From: Bacillota bacterium
GTDB taxonomy: Bacteria; Bacillota_E; Sulfobacillia; Sulfobacillales; Sulfobacillaceae
Direction of reading: 5' to 3'
NCBI GenBank assembly: GCA_021802225.1
Contig: JAKAAS010000165.1
Span: 1 to 5,495 of the forward strand
Length of the DNA stretch: 5,495 bases
Shown here: positions 1 to 4,768 of the stretch, one piece after another
Position numbering within the stretch: the stretch's first letter is position 1
How the letters are laid out: every line of letters starts with the position of its first letter
Notes under the pieces: generated by a model
Database searches by the model: none
Told to the model about the DNA's origin: nothing
What the model saw: the letters and a program-made list of their open reading frames with translations, nothing else
Translations under genes and position numbers: made by a program

Positions 1-440
1 GTGGCGAAGAGCTGTTGCCGGCTCAGGGTGGCCAGGGTGCCAGGAGGCAGTTCGATCCGCGCCGGGTCCGTGTCCAAAGTAGGGAACAGGGGAAGGGTAT
101 CGCGGCCGAAGCCGTTGATGACCGCTCGGTTGCGGCCATAGCGGATGGTGGTGCGGCCGCTGGCTTCTTCGGTCGATAATTCGAAAGTGGCCGTAGGCAG
201 CCGCTGAATCAGGTCGGTGAGAGTCGATGCGGGGAGAACGACAAAGCCTGGTTCCTGGACATCGCAGGGAATTTCAGCCAAAATATGGCTTGAGAGGTCA
301 GTGGCTGAGACTGTTAAGCGTCCGTGATCGGCGTTAAGTTCAATGCCGGTGAGGATGGCCATGGTGTTTTGCGGTTGAATGACCCGGACGACTTGCTGTA
401 GAGCCCGTGCAGTTTGATCTTGGGCCGCGCTGAATCGCAT
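1..440 (-). CDS. dnaN: DNA polymerase III beta subunit (sliding clamp), N-terminal part, cut by window edge
   Basis: The product is the ring-shaped clamp that encircles DNA and tethers the replicative polymerase. My own reverse-strand translation from the ATG at 440-438 gives 146 open codons with no stop before the left edge. It begins MRFSAAQDQTARALQQVV and continues with NTMAILTGIEL, the pattern TDLSSHILAEIPCDV, then VQEPGFVVLPASTLTDLIQRLP and YGRNRAVINGF, which match the first clamp domain of bacterial DnaN (about residues 1-120) and the start of domain 2. A full clamp is about 370 residues, so roughly 60% is missing off the edge. The start is supported by AAGGAGGG at 455-448, seven bases upstream. 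It lies downstream of dnaA on the same strand, across a 289-bp spacer that carries origin elements. The coding sequence is intact as far as it goes, and identification is firm. Confidence 0.95.
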   Translation of the reverse strand, partial: MRFSAAQDQTARALQQVVRVIQPQNTMAILTGIELNADHGRLTVSATDLSSHILAEIPCDVQEPGFVVLPASTLTDLIQRLPTATFELSTEEASGRTTIRYGRNRAVINGFGRDTLPLFPTLDTDPARIELPPGTLATLSRQQLFA

Positions 441-447
441 GAAAGTA

Positions 448-455
448 CCCTCCTT
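448..455 (-). promoter_or_regulatory. dnaN ribosome binding site
   Basis: AAGGAGGG reads on the minus strand, seven bases before the ATG at 440. It is a near-perfect Shine-Dalgarno match and fixes the dnaN start, showing that dnaN is translated independently of dnaA. Confidence 0.85.
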
Positions 456-500
456 GAGCTCTCTAATCGCCGCTAGCAGCGTGCGTTATGGTTATGAGTC

Positions 501-518
501 TTTTTTTTTAATCTTTTT
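501..518. promoter_or_regulatory. A/T tract, candidate duplex-unwinding stretch
   Basis: Nearly pure T/A bases (nine T, then AA, T, C, five T) stand out in a GC-rich region. The tract sits immediately beyond the trio-like triplets, on the side away from the DnaA boxes, where strand opening would spread. It could also be a simple low-complexity spacer. Confidence 0.5.
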
Positions 519-522
519 CCCG

Positions 523-534
523 TAGTCGTAATAA
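523..534 (-). promoter_or_regulatory. DnaA-trio-like element
   Basis: On the minus strand the triplets are TTA-TTA-CGA-CTA, so the plus strand read 3'-5' is AAT-AAT-GCT-GAT. The DnaA-trio described in Bacillus subtilis is a run of 3'-[G/A]A[T/A]-5' triplets beside paired DnaA boxes and a GC-rich spacer. Three of the four triplets fit and the third is a mismatch. The neighbouring CCCC and paired boxes are correctly ordered, which makes chance less likely. Confidence 0.55.
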
Positions 535-538
535 GGGG

Positions 539-556
539 TGGGGATAATCCGGATAA
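539..556 (-). promoter_or_regulatory. Two abutting DnaA-box-like 9-mers
   Basis: On the minus strand TTATCCGGA (556-548) is followed with no gap by TTATCCCCA (547-539). Against the consensus TTATCCACA they have two and one mismatches. The two point the same way, toward dnaN and the trio-like element. This resembles the closely spaced boxes next to the unwinding element in B. subtilis. Confidence 0.6.
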
Positions 557-729
557 GTGCCCCAAAGCCTTACGGTTCGCGAGAATCCGACGGCAAAATT
601 CCTGCATAACATCTGAATCGACACGGGGAGAATTGGGGACGGTTTCGGTGTCGGCTGCCGCGCCTGTGCATTACCTGCAAATGGTCCACAGTCTAGTCCC
701 CGGTTGCGCACCGGTTGTCCCCACCCTTT

Positions 730-2112
730 TCAGCGCGATTTGAGCCGTTTCGATATGGCGTCGAGTATTTGGGCAAGCTGGGCATCCTCACGCCGCTCAC
801 GGTCGATTTTTTCGCATGCGTGGATGACGGTTGTGTGGTCGCGGCCGCCAAATTCCTCGCCGATGCGCGGCAAACTGGCATCGGTGAGGTGCCTGGAGAT
901 ATACATGGCCACCTGTCTGGGAAAAGCCACCGCCCGGGTGCGCTTTTTGGCCTTGAGATCTTCGACCCGCATTTCAAAGTGCTTGGCCACTTCTTCTTGG
1001 ATGAGCCGGATTGTGATGGCCTTGGGACGGGAGTTCGGGATGACGTCCTTCAAAGCTTCCATCGCGAGTTCGGCATTAAGCGCTTGCCGCGTGATCGACC
1101 CATAGGCCATGACCCGGATGAGCGCGCCCTCCAGTTCTCTGATGTTGGTGTCGATCCGCGCAGCGATAAACTGGAGCACGCTGTCGGGAACTGACAAGTC
1201 CTCCAACTGGGCCTTTTTGGCGAGAATTGCGATGCGGGTCTCAAGGTCGGGGGGTTGAATATCGCTGATGAGCCCCCATTCGAATCGGGACCGGAGCCGT
1301 TCTTCCAGGGTGGGAATGTCCTTCGGCGGCCGGTCGCTGGAAATGACGATTTGCTTGTGAGCTCCATGCAGGGCCTCAAAGGTGTGAAAAAATTCTTCTT
1401 GGGTGCGTTCTTTGCCGGCCACAAACTGAATATCGTCGATCAGGAGGACATCGATATTGCGGTAACGCTGGCGGAAACGGACCATTTTGTCATCGCGAAT
1501 CGCATTAATCATTTCGTTGGTGAAATTTTCGGATGAGACATACAAGACGCGCGAGTCGGCATTGGACGACAGAACTTGGTGGCCAATGGCGTGCATCAAG
1601 TGAGTTTTGCCCAGACCGACCCCGCCATAGAGAAACAGAGGGTTGTATGCCCGGGCGGGCATTTCGGCCACAGCTTGGCAGGCGGCGTGGGCAAACCGGT
1701 TGGACACCCCGACGACAAAGGCCTCAAACACGTACTTTGGGTTGAGGCGCGTATGAAATTCGGATTCGGCGGGCTCGACCGGTTCGCGCGGGGCAGGCCG
1801 CGGCGGCTGGGGCTTTGGAATCGGCACCGGCTTTTCTTCGTAAACACTTTCCGAAGATTTGGGAGTGAGCACCAGGTGCACTTCAATGGGACGCCCGGCA
1901 GATTTCGTCAAGACATCGCGGAGCAGCCCGGCATACCGGCTGGCGATGATCTGGCGGACAAAATCGCTGGGCACGGCCAAATCCAGGACCCCGTCATCAA
2001 GCGAGAGGGGAAAGACTTGCCGCACCCACGTCTCCATACTTGGTGTGGATAACTCGCTTTCCAGTCGGGCTACGGTATCCGCCCACAGACCTTCTAAACC
2101 GACTTCCAGCAT
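730..2112 (-). CDS. dnaA: Chromosomal replication initiator protein DnaA
   Basis: DnaA binds 9-bp boxes at oriC, forms an ATP-dependent filament and opens the duplex. The 460-residue product shows all four domains. Residues 1-80 are the helicase-contacting domain I (GLWADTVARLESELSTPSMETW). Residues about 85-120 are a Pro-rich linker. The AAA+ domain starts near NPKYVFEAFVVG, with Walker A GGVGLGKT (163-170), Walker B VLLIDD (222-227), sensor 1 IVISSD (255-260), the RLRSRF arginine region (272-277) and NIRELEGAL (323-331). Domain IV carries the DnaA signature FGGRDHTTVIHACEK (421-435), which reads the box. The ATG at 2112 is preferred over an in-frame GTG at 2136 because AGGGGGAA (2127-2120) is well spaced only for the ATG and the longer form has no ribosome binding site. 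Length is normal. It is transcribed from a promoter in the rpmH intergenic region and is followed by dnaN. Confidence 0.98.
   Translation of the reverse strand: MLEVGLEGLWADTVARLESELSTPSMETWVRQVFPLSLDDGVLDLAVPSDFVRQIIASRYAGLLRDVLTKSAGRPIEVHLVLTPKSSESVYEEKPVPIPKPQPPRPAPREPVEPAESEFHTRLNPKYVFEAFVVGVSNRFAHAACQAVAEMPARAYNPLFLYGGVGLGKTHLMHAIGHQVLSSNADSRVLYVSSENFTNEMINAIRDDKMVRFRQRYRNIDVLLIDDIQFVAGKERTQEEFFHTFEALHGAHKQIVISSDRPPKDIPTLEERLRSRFEWGLISDIQPPDLETRIAILAKKAQLEDLSVPDSVLQFIAARIDTNIRELEGALIRVMAYGSITRQALNAELAMEALKDVIPNSRPKAITIRLIQEEVAKHFEMRVEDLKAKKRTRAVAFPRQVAMYISRHLTDASLPRIGEEFGGRDHTTVIHACEKIDRERREDAQLAQILDAISKRLKSR
2044..2052 (-). promoter_or_regulatory. Perfect DnaA box inside the dnaA coding region
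   Basis: The minus strand reads TTATCCACA, an exact consensus match. It lies within dnaA, where it encodes Leu21-Ser22-Thr23 of the domain I segment ELSTP. It is about 100 bp from the perfect box at 2152-2160 and in the opposite orientation. It may extend the origin into the gene, or act in autoregulation, or be a by-product of the protein sequence. Confidence 0.6.
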
Positions 2113-2119
2113 GAAACAA

Positions 2120-2127
2120 TTCCCCCT
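2120..2127 (-). promoter_or_regulatory. dnaA ribosome binding site
   Basis: AGGGGGAA on the minus strand lies about eight bases before the ATG at 2112. It decides the dnaA start against the upstream in-frame GTG at 2136, which has no comparable purine-rich site. Confidence 0.7.
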
Positions 2128-2151
2128 AATATACACAAGAAGTCCACAAAG

Positions 2152-2160
2152 TTATCCACA
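2152..2160 (+). promoter_or_regulatory. Perfect DnaA box
   Basis: TTATCCACA on the plus strand, exact consensus. It lies in the dnaA leader downstream of the dnaA promoter, so bound DnaA could both seed the origin complex and hinder dnaA transcription. The repressive role is inference. Confidence 0.85.
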
Positions 2161-2163
2161 GAT

Positions 2164-2172
2164 TGTTGATAA
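2164..2172 (-). promoter_or_regulatory. DnaA box, one mismatch
   Basis: The minus strand reads TTATCAACA, one mismatch to TTATCCACA. It is three bases from the perfect plus-strand box and inverted to it, forming a compact pair beside the AT-rich stretch. Confidence 0.65.
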
Positions 2173-2219
2173 CTTTCCTATAAATAATGAATGCCCCCGC
2201 ACGCGGAGGAGTGGGTTTT

Positions 2220-2248
2220 ATCATAACAAATTCGGACAGGGCTCTCAA
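2220..2248 (-). promoter_or_regulatory. Sigma-A-type promoter for dnaA
   Basis: On the minus strand TTGAGA (2248-2243) and TATGAT (2225-2220) are separated by exactly 17 bases. Each hexamer is a 5/6 match to TTGACA and TATAAT. Transcription would start near 2213, leaving a leader of about 100 bases that contains the box pair at 2152-2172. Confidence 0.75.
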
Positions 2249-2273
2249 TGAACTGGGGAGGCAAAACAGGGCC

Positions 2274-2282
2274 TGTGGAAAA
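2274..2282 (-). promoter_or_regulatory. DnaA-box-like site between the divergent promoters
   Basis: The minus strand reads TTTTCCACA, one mismatch to TTATCCACA. It lies between the dnaA -35 (ending at 2248) and the rpmH -35 (starting at 2293), ten bases from the latter. A role in controlling either promoter is possible but not shown. Confidence 0.5.
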
Positions 2283-2292
2283 AATCCCTTTC

Positions 2293-2321
2293 TTGACCTT
2301 GAGGGCGGGGGTGACTATAAT
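2293..2321 (+). promoter_or_regulatory. Strong sigma-A-type promoter for the rpmH operon
   Basis: TTGACC (2293-2298) and a perfect TATAAT (2316-2321) are separated by 17 bases. Transcription would start near 2328, giving a leader of about 35 bases before rpmH. Such a strong promoter fits a ribosomal protein operon. Confidence 0.88.
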
Positions 2322-2361
2322 TAAAACCACATTTGCGCGAGAGTCGGGGGGTGACTAAATT

Positions 2362-2496
2362 ATGAAGCGTACTTTTCAACCGAACCGTCGACACCGGGCT
2401 AAAGTTCATGGTTTCAGAAAACGCATGTCCACAAAGGCCGGCCGCATGGTAATCAAAAGGCGGCGTCAAAAAGGCCGCAAGCGTTTGGCTGGCTGA
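2362..2496 (+). CDS. rpmH: 50S ribosomal protein L34
   Basis: L34 is a small, very basic protein of the large ribosomal subunit. The 44-codon gene starts [20 protein letters not shown], has the family core [16 protein letters not shown] and ends [12 protein letters not shown], matching the whole length of bacterial L34. The purine-rich run GGGGGGTGA at about 2345-2353 lies eight bases before the ATG and serves as ribosome binding site. It is the first gene after the strong promoter at 2293-2321 and sits two bases upstream of rnpA, the usual bacterial pairing. It is divergent from dnaA, as expected next to oriC. Identification is firm despite the short length. Confidence 0.97.
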   Translation: MKRTFQPNRRHRAKVHGFRKRMSTKAGRMVIKRRRQKGRKRLAG

Positions 2497-2498
2497 TA

Positions 2499-2843
2499 AT
2501 GGCTAAATTTCAGAGGCTTAAGAGGCGGTCCGAGTTTGGCCGGGTTTTCAAGTTTGGACGCACGGTAGGCGATCGGTATATTGTCCTGTTTATTCTTCCC
2601 AATGGCGGCGGAGAAGGACGCATCGGCTTTACGTCACAGCGATCAGCGGGCTCTGCGGTCAAAAGGAACAGGATCCGTCGCCGTATGCGTGCACTTTTTT
2701 CACTTTTTGCGGGAAATGTGACGTCCTGCGGAGATGTGATTGTACTGGGCAAGAAGCCGGTGCTTACAGAAGACTGGGACCGCCTTGTGCAGTCGATGAG
2801 GCGGTTGCTGATCAAGGGCGGTTGCATGGATAAACGGCTGTGA
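2499..2843 (+). CDS. rnpA: Ribonuclease P protein component
   Basis: RnpA is the protein partner of the RNase P ribozyme and helps it bind the 5' leader of pre-tRNAs. The 114-residue product has the family opening [18 protein letters not shown], the central strand [24 protein letters not shown], and the RNase P signature [15 protein letters not shown] (about residues 53-67), the arginine-rich RNR helix that contacts RNA. Length is normal. The ATG follows the rpmH stop by two bases and there is no clear Shine-Dalgarno sequence in front, so translation is probably coupled to rpmH. The C-terminal end (GGCMDKRL) is short and basic. yidD follows 16 bases after the stop. Confidence 0.95.
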   Translation: MAKFQRLKRRSEFGRVFKFGRTVGDRYIVLFILPNGGGEGRIGFTSQRSAGSAVKRNRIRRRMRALFSLFAGNVTSCGDVIVLGKKPVLTEDWDRLVQSMRRLLIKGGCMDKRL

Positions 2844-2859
2844 TTTCGAAGGCAGGCGT

Positions 2860-3075
2860 ATGCTGATGAAGACGGTGGTTATTGGGCTGATTCGTGTCTA
2901 TCAGAAGTATATATCTCCTATGACTCCCCCCAGTTGCCGATATACGCCAACCTGCTCGCAATACGCGGTGGAAGCCGTATCGAAGTATGGGGTGCCCAAG
3001 GGCGGTTATATGGCGGTCAAGCGTGTATTGCGGTGTCATCCCTTTCATGAGGGAGGCTACGACCCTGTCCCATAG
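2860..3075 (+). CDS. yidD: Membrane protein insertion efficiency factor YidD
   Basis: YidD is a small, membrane-associated protein that assists YidC-dependent insertion; its exact mechanism is unclear. The 71-residue product contains the family core [20 protein letters not shown], then [20 protein letters not shown] and [18 protein letters not shown], with the three conserved Cys (in SCRYTPTC and RCHP). The N-terminal segment [15 protein letters not shown] fits the amphipathic membrane helix of the family. A second in-frame ATG at 2866 would give MKTVVIGL, a common start in the family. The weak purine run GAAGGCAGG at 2848-2856 is better spaced for 2860, so the start is uncertain by two codons. 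It lies between rnpA and yidC in the standard order. Confidence 0.93.
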   Translation: MLMKTVVIGLIRVYQKYISPMTPPSCRYTPTCSQYAVEAVSKYGVPKGGYMAVKRVLRCHPFHEGGYDPVP

Positions 3076-3080
3076 TTGGT

Positions 3081-3088
3081 TAAGGAGG
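3081..3088 (+). promoter_or_regulatory. yidC ribosome binding site
   Basis: TAAGGAGG lies six bases before the ATG at 3095. It is the strongest Shine-Dalgarno match in this operon, so YidC is likely translated well on its own. Confidence 0.85.
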
Positions 3089-3094
3089 CTGTAA

Positions 3095-3769
3095 ATGGCT
3101 ATTTGGGGCGGATTTTTGAGTATAATCCGTGGTGCCTTTGTCCTGTTCACGGGGTGGACCCATAATTATGTGTTGGGGATTATCCTGTTGACCCTGCTGG
3201 TGCGGTTGGTGCTGTTGCCGCTGGGCGTGTATCAGGCTCGGTCCATGCAGAAAATGGCCAAAGTGGGACCGAAACAGCGTGAGCTGCAGAAACGGCATAA
3301 GGGAAATCCGCAGCAGCTGCAGAAGGAACTGGCATTGCTGTACAAAGAAGAAGGCGTTAATCCCGCATCGGGATGTCTCCCCCTTCTGCTCCAGATTCCG
3401 GTGATGTACGGGCTGTTCGATGTATTGGAACGGTTTCATTATGTATATCACAACTATGGATTTTGGGTGTGGGAGAATTTGTCCAAGCCGGATCCAACGT
3501 ATATTTTGCCGGTGCTGGTTGCCATCAGCACGTTCTTTATGCAAAAGCAGACGATGCAGATGACCCCGCAGCAGCCGGGGATGGAACAGAGCCAGAAGAT
3601 GATGCTGTGGATGATGCCTATTGTGTTTGGTTATGTAGCATCGCGGTTTCCGGCGGGGCTGTCCGTATACTATGTAATTTCCAACCTGTTTCAATTGGGA
3701 CAGACGACATGGCTTTTGCGCAAGCCGCTTAAAGATGCGTCGGGCGGCGGAGCCCAGGCGACGCATTAA
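3095..3769 (+). CDS. yidC: Membrane protein insertase, YidC/Oxa1/SpoIIIJ family
   Basis: YidC inserts proteins into the cytoplasmic membrane, alone or with Sec. The 224-residue product has the Oxa1-family core. TM1 (about 25-46) carries the conserved arginine R37 of the hydrophilic groove in LLVRLVLLPL. A charged cytoplasmic hairpin follows (about 51-88, KVGPKQRELQKRHKGNPQQL). Then comes EEGVNPASGCLPLLLQIPV (about 85-103), which leads into TM2. Further membrane segments lie near 135-148, 168-183 and 186-208, the last with the signature FPAGLSVYYVISNLF. The tail is short and polar. Unlike B. subtilis SpoIIIJ/YqjG it lacks a lipoprotein signal peptide: there is no lipobox and no N-terminal Cys. 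The protein is also shorter than those two. The start is set by the strong ribosome binding site at 3081. A terminator hairpin follows the stop. Confidence 0.95.
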   Translation: MAIWGGFLSIIRGAFVLFTGWTHNYVLGIILLTLLVRLVLLPLGVYQARSMQKMAKVGPKQRELQKRHKGNPQQLQKELALLYKEEGVNPASGCLPLLLQIPVMYGLFDVLERFHYVYHNYGFWVWENLSKPDPTYILPVLVAISTFFMQKQTMQMTPQQPGMEQSQKMMLWMMPIVFGYVASRFPAGLSVYYVISNLFQLGQTTWLLRKPLKDASGGGAQATH

Positions 3770-3780
3770 GATGACGGAAG

Positions 3781-3802
3781 ACCGCGCTGAAGCGCGGTTT
3801 TT
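3781..3802 (+). terminator. Intrinsic terminator after yidC
   Basis: A perfect 7-bp GC-rich stem, ACCGCGC (3781-3787) pairing with GCGCGGT (3792-3798), closes a TGAA tetraloop and runs into TTTTT (3798-3802) and more T-rich sequence. It starts 11 bases after the yidC stop. Only about 30 bases separate it from rsmG, with no room for a full promoter, so rsmG must be reached by read-through or by a promoter inside yidC. Confidence 0.8.
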
Positions 3803-3817
3803 GCTTGTTTAGAGCAT

Positions 3818-3823
3818 AAGGAG
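3818..3823 (+). promoter_or_regulatory. rsmG ribosome binding site
   Basis: AAGGAG lies eight bases before the GTG at 3832 and decides that start. The nearby ATG at 3827 is out of frame. Confidence 0.75.
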
Positions 3824-3831
3824 AAGATGAC

Positions 3832-4536
3832 GTGATAGAGATTCCCGAGTGGGTGCGGCCAGATATGGCCGACCGAATTCAGCAGGGCGCCTATGAGCCA
3901 CAGCTGAACAGACTCACGCAATTGCTTTTGGATGCGCCGATGAATGTGACGGGATTTCGCACGGCGGAGGATTTGTGGCTGCATGGGATCTTCGATGCGG
4001 TGTGTTCCGTCCAGGAAATCGATATGTCTTTGGTGCATGAGGCGGTGGATGTGGGCAGCGGCGGCGGATTTCCGGGTATGGTGCTGGCCATTCTGTTTCC
4101 GGACATTGAGTGGGTGCTGATTGAGTCGCGGGTTAAGCGGGCGGAATATCTGGAGTTGATGGGCGGGGCGCTGGATCTGGAGAATGTCACCGTATTTGCA
4201 GAACGTGCGGAAGACATGGTGCAAAGTGACGCGTCATGGCGGGAAGCAGCCGAGTTGGTCACGGCGCGGGCGGTCGGGCCTTTGTCTGTGGCGGCCGAGC
4301 TGAGCGTCCCATTCATCCGCGTGGACGGGTTCGGAATTTTCCCGAAAGGCGCCTCACAGGCGGCCGATGAAGTGCGGGTTGCCAAATCGCTCTGCAAAAA
4401 ACTGGGAGCGGAGGTCGCAAAGATTTCGGATCCCTATGGGGTCAATCAAAATTCACGGATCATCACCCTCAAGAAAATTCACCCCACCCCCGTGGTCTAT
4501 CCCCGAAAGGCCCGCTACCTTGGGGAACACAATTAA
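3832..4536 (+). CDS. rsmG: 16S rRNA (guanine527-N7)-methyltransferase RsmG
   Basis: RsmG methylates N7 of G527 in the 530 loop of 16S rRNA using S-adenosylmethionine. The 234-residue product is a class I methyltransferase. An N-terminal helical part (1-60, with MNVTGFRTAEDLWLHGIFDA) precedes the SAM-binding motif VDVGSGGGFPGMVLAI (72-86). IESRVKRAEYL (97-107) follows, the usual acidic strand end and KR helix of the family. VTARAVGPL (143-151) is the TARA motif, then FPKG (170-173). Length is typical. The C-terminus starts PRKAR (224-228), like the family's PRKAGTPxKxPL tail, but then departs as YLGEHN. Translation starts at GTG 3832 with AAGGAG upstream. It follows the yidC terminator without the usual jag, mnmE and mnmG genes. 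Confidence 0.92.
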   Translation: MIEIPEWVRPDMADRIQQGAYEPQLNRLTQLLLDAPMNVTGFRTAEDLWLHGIFDAVCSVQEIDMSLVHEAVDVGSGGGFPGMVLAILFPDIEWVLIESRVKRAEYLELMGGALDLENVTVFAERAEDMVQSDASWREAAELVTARAVGPLSVAAELSVPFIRVDGFGIFPKGASQAADEVRVAKSLCKKLGAEVAKISDPYGVNQNSRIITLKKIHPTPVVYPRKARYLGEHN

Positions 4537-4554
4537 GGTCTGAGAAGACACACG

Positions 4555-4648
4555 GGGCTTACGGCCGGGGTGGTCCGCATCTGTCCGCGGGCGTCACATA
4601 GTGTGTGTTGGCCTGGCTCGGGAAGGTGGACGGGCTTACGGGCCGGGG
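4555..4648 (+). repeat. Imperfect direct repeat upstream of parA
   Basis: GGGCTTACGGCCGGGG at 4555-4570 recurs as GGGCTTACGGGCCGGGG at 4632-4648, differing by one inserted G and spaced 77 bases start to start. The second copy covers the expected -35 region of the candidate parA promoter. It could be a protein-binding site or a small local duplication. Confidence 0.6.
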
Positions 4649-4665
4649 CGCACATCGTTTATAAT
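4636..4665 (+). promoter_or_regulatory. Candidate parA promoter
   Basis: A perfect TATAAT at 4660-4665 stands in GC-rich sequence. The -35 is poor: TTACGG at 4636-4641 with an 18-base spacer, or CTTACG one base earlier with 19. There is no extended -10 TG. Initiation would give a leader of about 95 bases. The weak -35 may indicate activator dependence or low expression. Confidence 0.5.
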
Positions 4666-4684
4666 TTGTGGTAGGGCGTGTAGG

Positions 4685-4698
4685 GGGTTTAAGAACCC
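4685..4698 (+). other. Small hairpin in the parA leader
   Basis: GGGTT (4685-4689) pairs with AACCC (4694-4698) around a TAAG loop. No T-run follows, so it is not a terminator. With five base pairs it is of marginal stability, and it may be no more than a chance structure. Confidence 0.3.
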
Positions 4699-4753
4699 GG
4701 CATCGAGGACAGCGGGCATCCTTTTCCATAGCCGTTACCGAATCCGAAGCAAC

Positions 4754-4759
4754 AGGAGG
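4754..4759 (+). promoter_or_regulatory. parA ribosome binding site
   Basis: A perfect AGGAGG lies nine bases before the ATG at 4769 and supports that start. Confidence 0.85.
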
Positions 4760-4768
4760 CGCCGTTTT

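Larger units (their letters stand above)
441..729. other. oriC: dnaA-dnaN intergenic region, second half of a bipartite oriC
   Basis: This 289-bp gap between dnaA and dnaN has no convincing gene. In several Bacillota the duplex-unwinding part of oriC lies exactly here, downstream of dnaA. Read on the minus strand it holds two abutting DnaA-box-like 9-mers (556-539), CCCC (538-535), trio-like triplets (534-523) and an A-rich tract (518-501), then the dnaN ribosome binding site. Weaker box-like words occur nearer dnaA: TTGTCCCCA at 715-723 and TGGTCCACA at 682-690 on the plus strand, each with two mismatches to TTATCCACA. The bases between about 557 and 680 show nothing I can name. Calling this an origin half rests on position and motif order, not on a test. 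Confidence 0.7.
2113..2361. other. oriC: dnaA-rpmH intergenic region, main oriC box cluster
   Basis: This 249-bp gap separates divergent dnaA and rpmH. It holds a perfect DnaA box (2152-2160), a one-mismatch box (2164-2172), another one-mismatch box (2274-2282) and a weak word AAGTCCACA at 2140-2148. An AT-rich stretch at about 2161-2190 abuts the first pair. Two sigma-A-type promoters fire outwards. The switch from minus-strand to plus-strand genes here is what is expected where two forks start. Gene order and boxes together make an origin call safe, though which AT-rich stretch actually opens is not shown. Confidence 0.88.
4537..4768. other. rsmG-parA intergenic region, non-coding
   Basis: This 232-bp spacer has no convincing gene. 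It is strongly G-rich on the plus strand in its first two thirds. It contains an imperfect direct repeat (4555-4570 and 4632-4648), a short inverted repeat CACA-TAG-TGTG (4595-4605), a TATAAT (4660-4665) and a small hairpin (4685-4698). No intrinsic terminator for rsmG and no parS-like 16-mer are visible. Confidence 0.7.

Noticed and set aside
601..625. Spo0A-box-like word (TGTCGAT on the minus strand) near the origin
   Set aside because: It is a single 7-mer with a mismatch to TGTCGAA, which is expected by chance in a window of this size.
508..711. 67-codon minus-strand open frame in the dnaA-dnaN spacer
   Set aside because: It overlaps the box and trio-like elements, has no recognisable domain and no good ribosome binding site, and its composition is unlike a structured protein. 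It is most likely a chance frame in origin DNA.
2113..2136. Longer DnaA start at GTG 2136, adding eight residues
   Set aside because: No ribosome binding site precedes the GTG, and the extra residues MYIRGNCF do not resemble DnaA N-termini. The ATG at 2112 has AGGGGGAA at good spacing.
3080..3766. Long minus-strand open frame opposite yidC (228 codons)
   Set aside because: It is a His/Gln-rich shadow of the yidC coding strand with no family features, while yidC itself is unmistakable.
4595..4605. CACA-TAG-TGTG inverted repeat as a terminator for rsmG
   Set aside because: The four-pair stem is not GC-rich and no T-run follows, so it cannot be supported as an intrinsic terminator.
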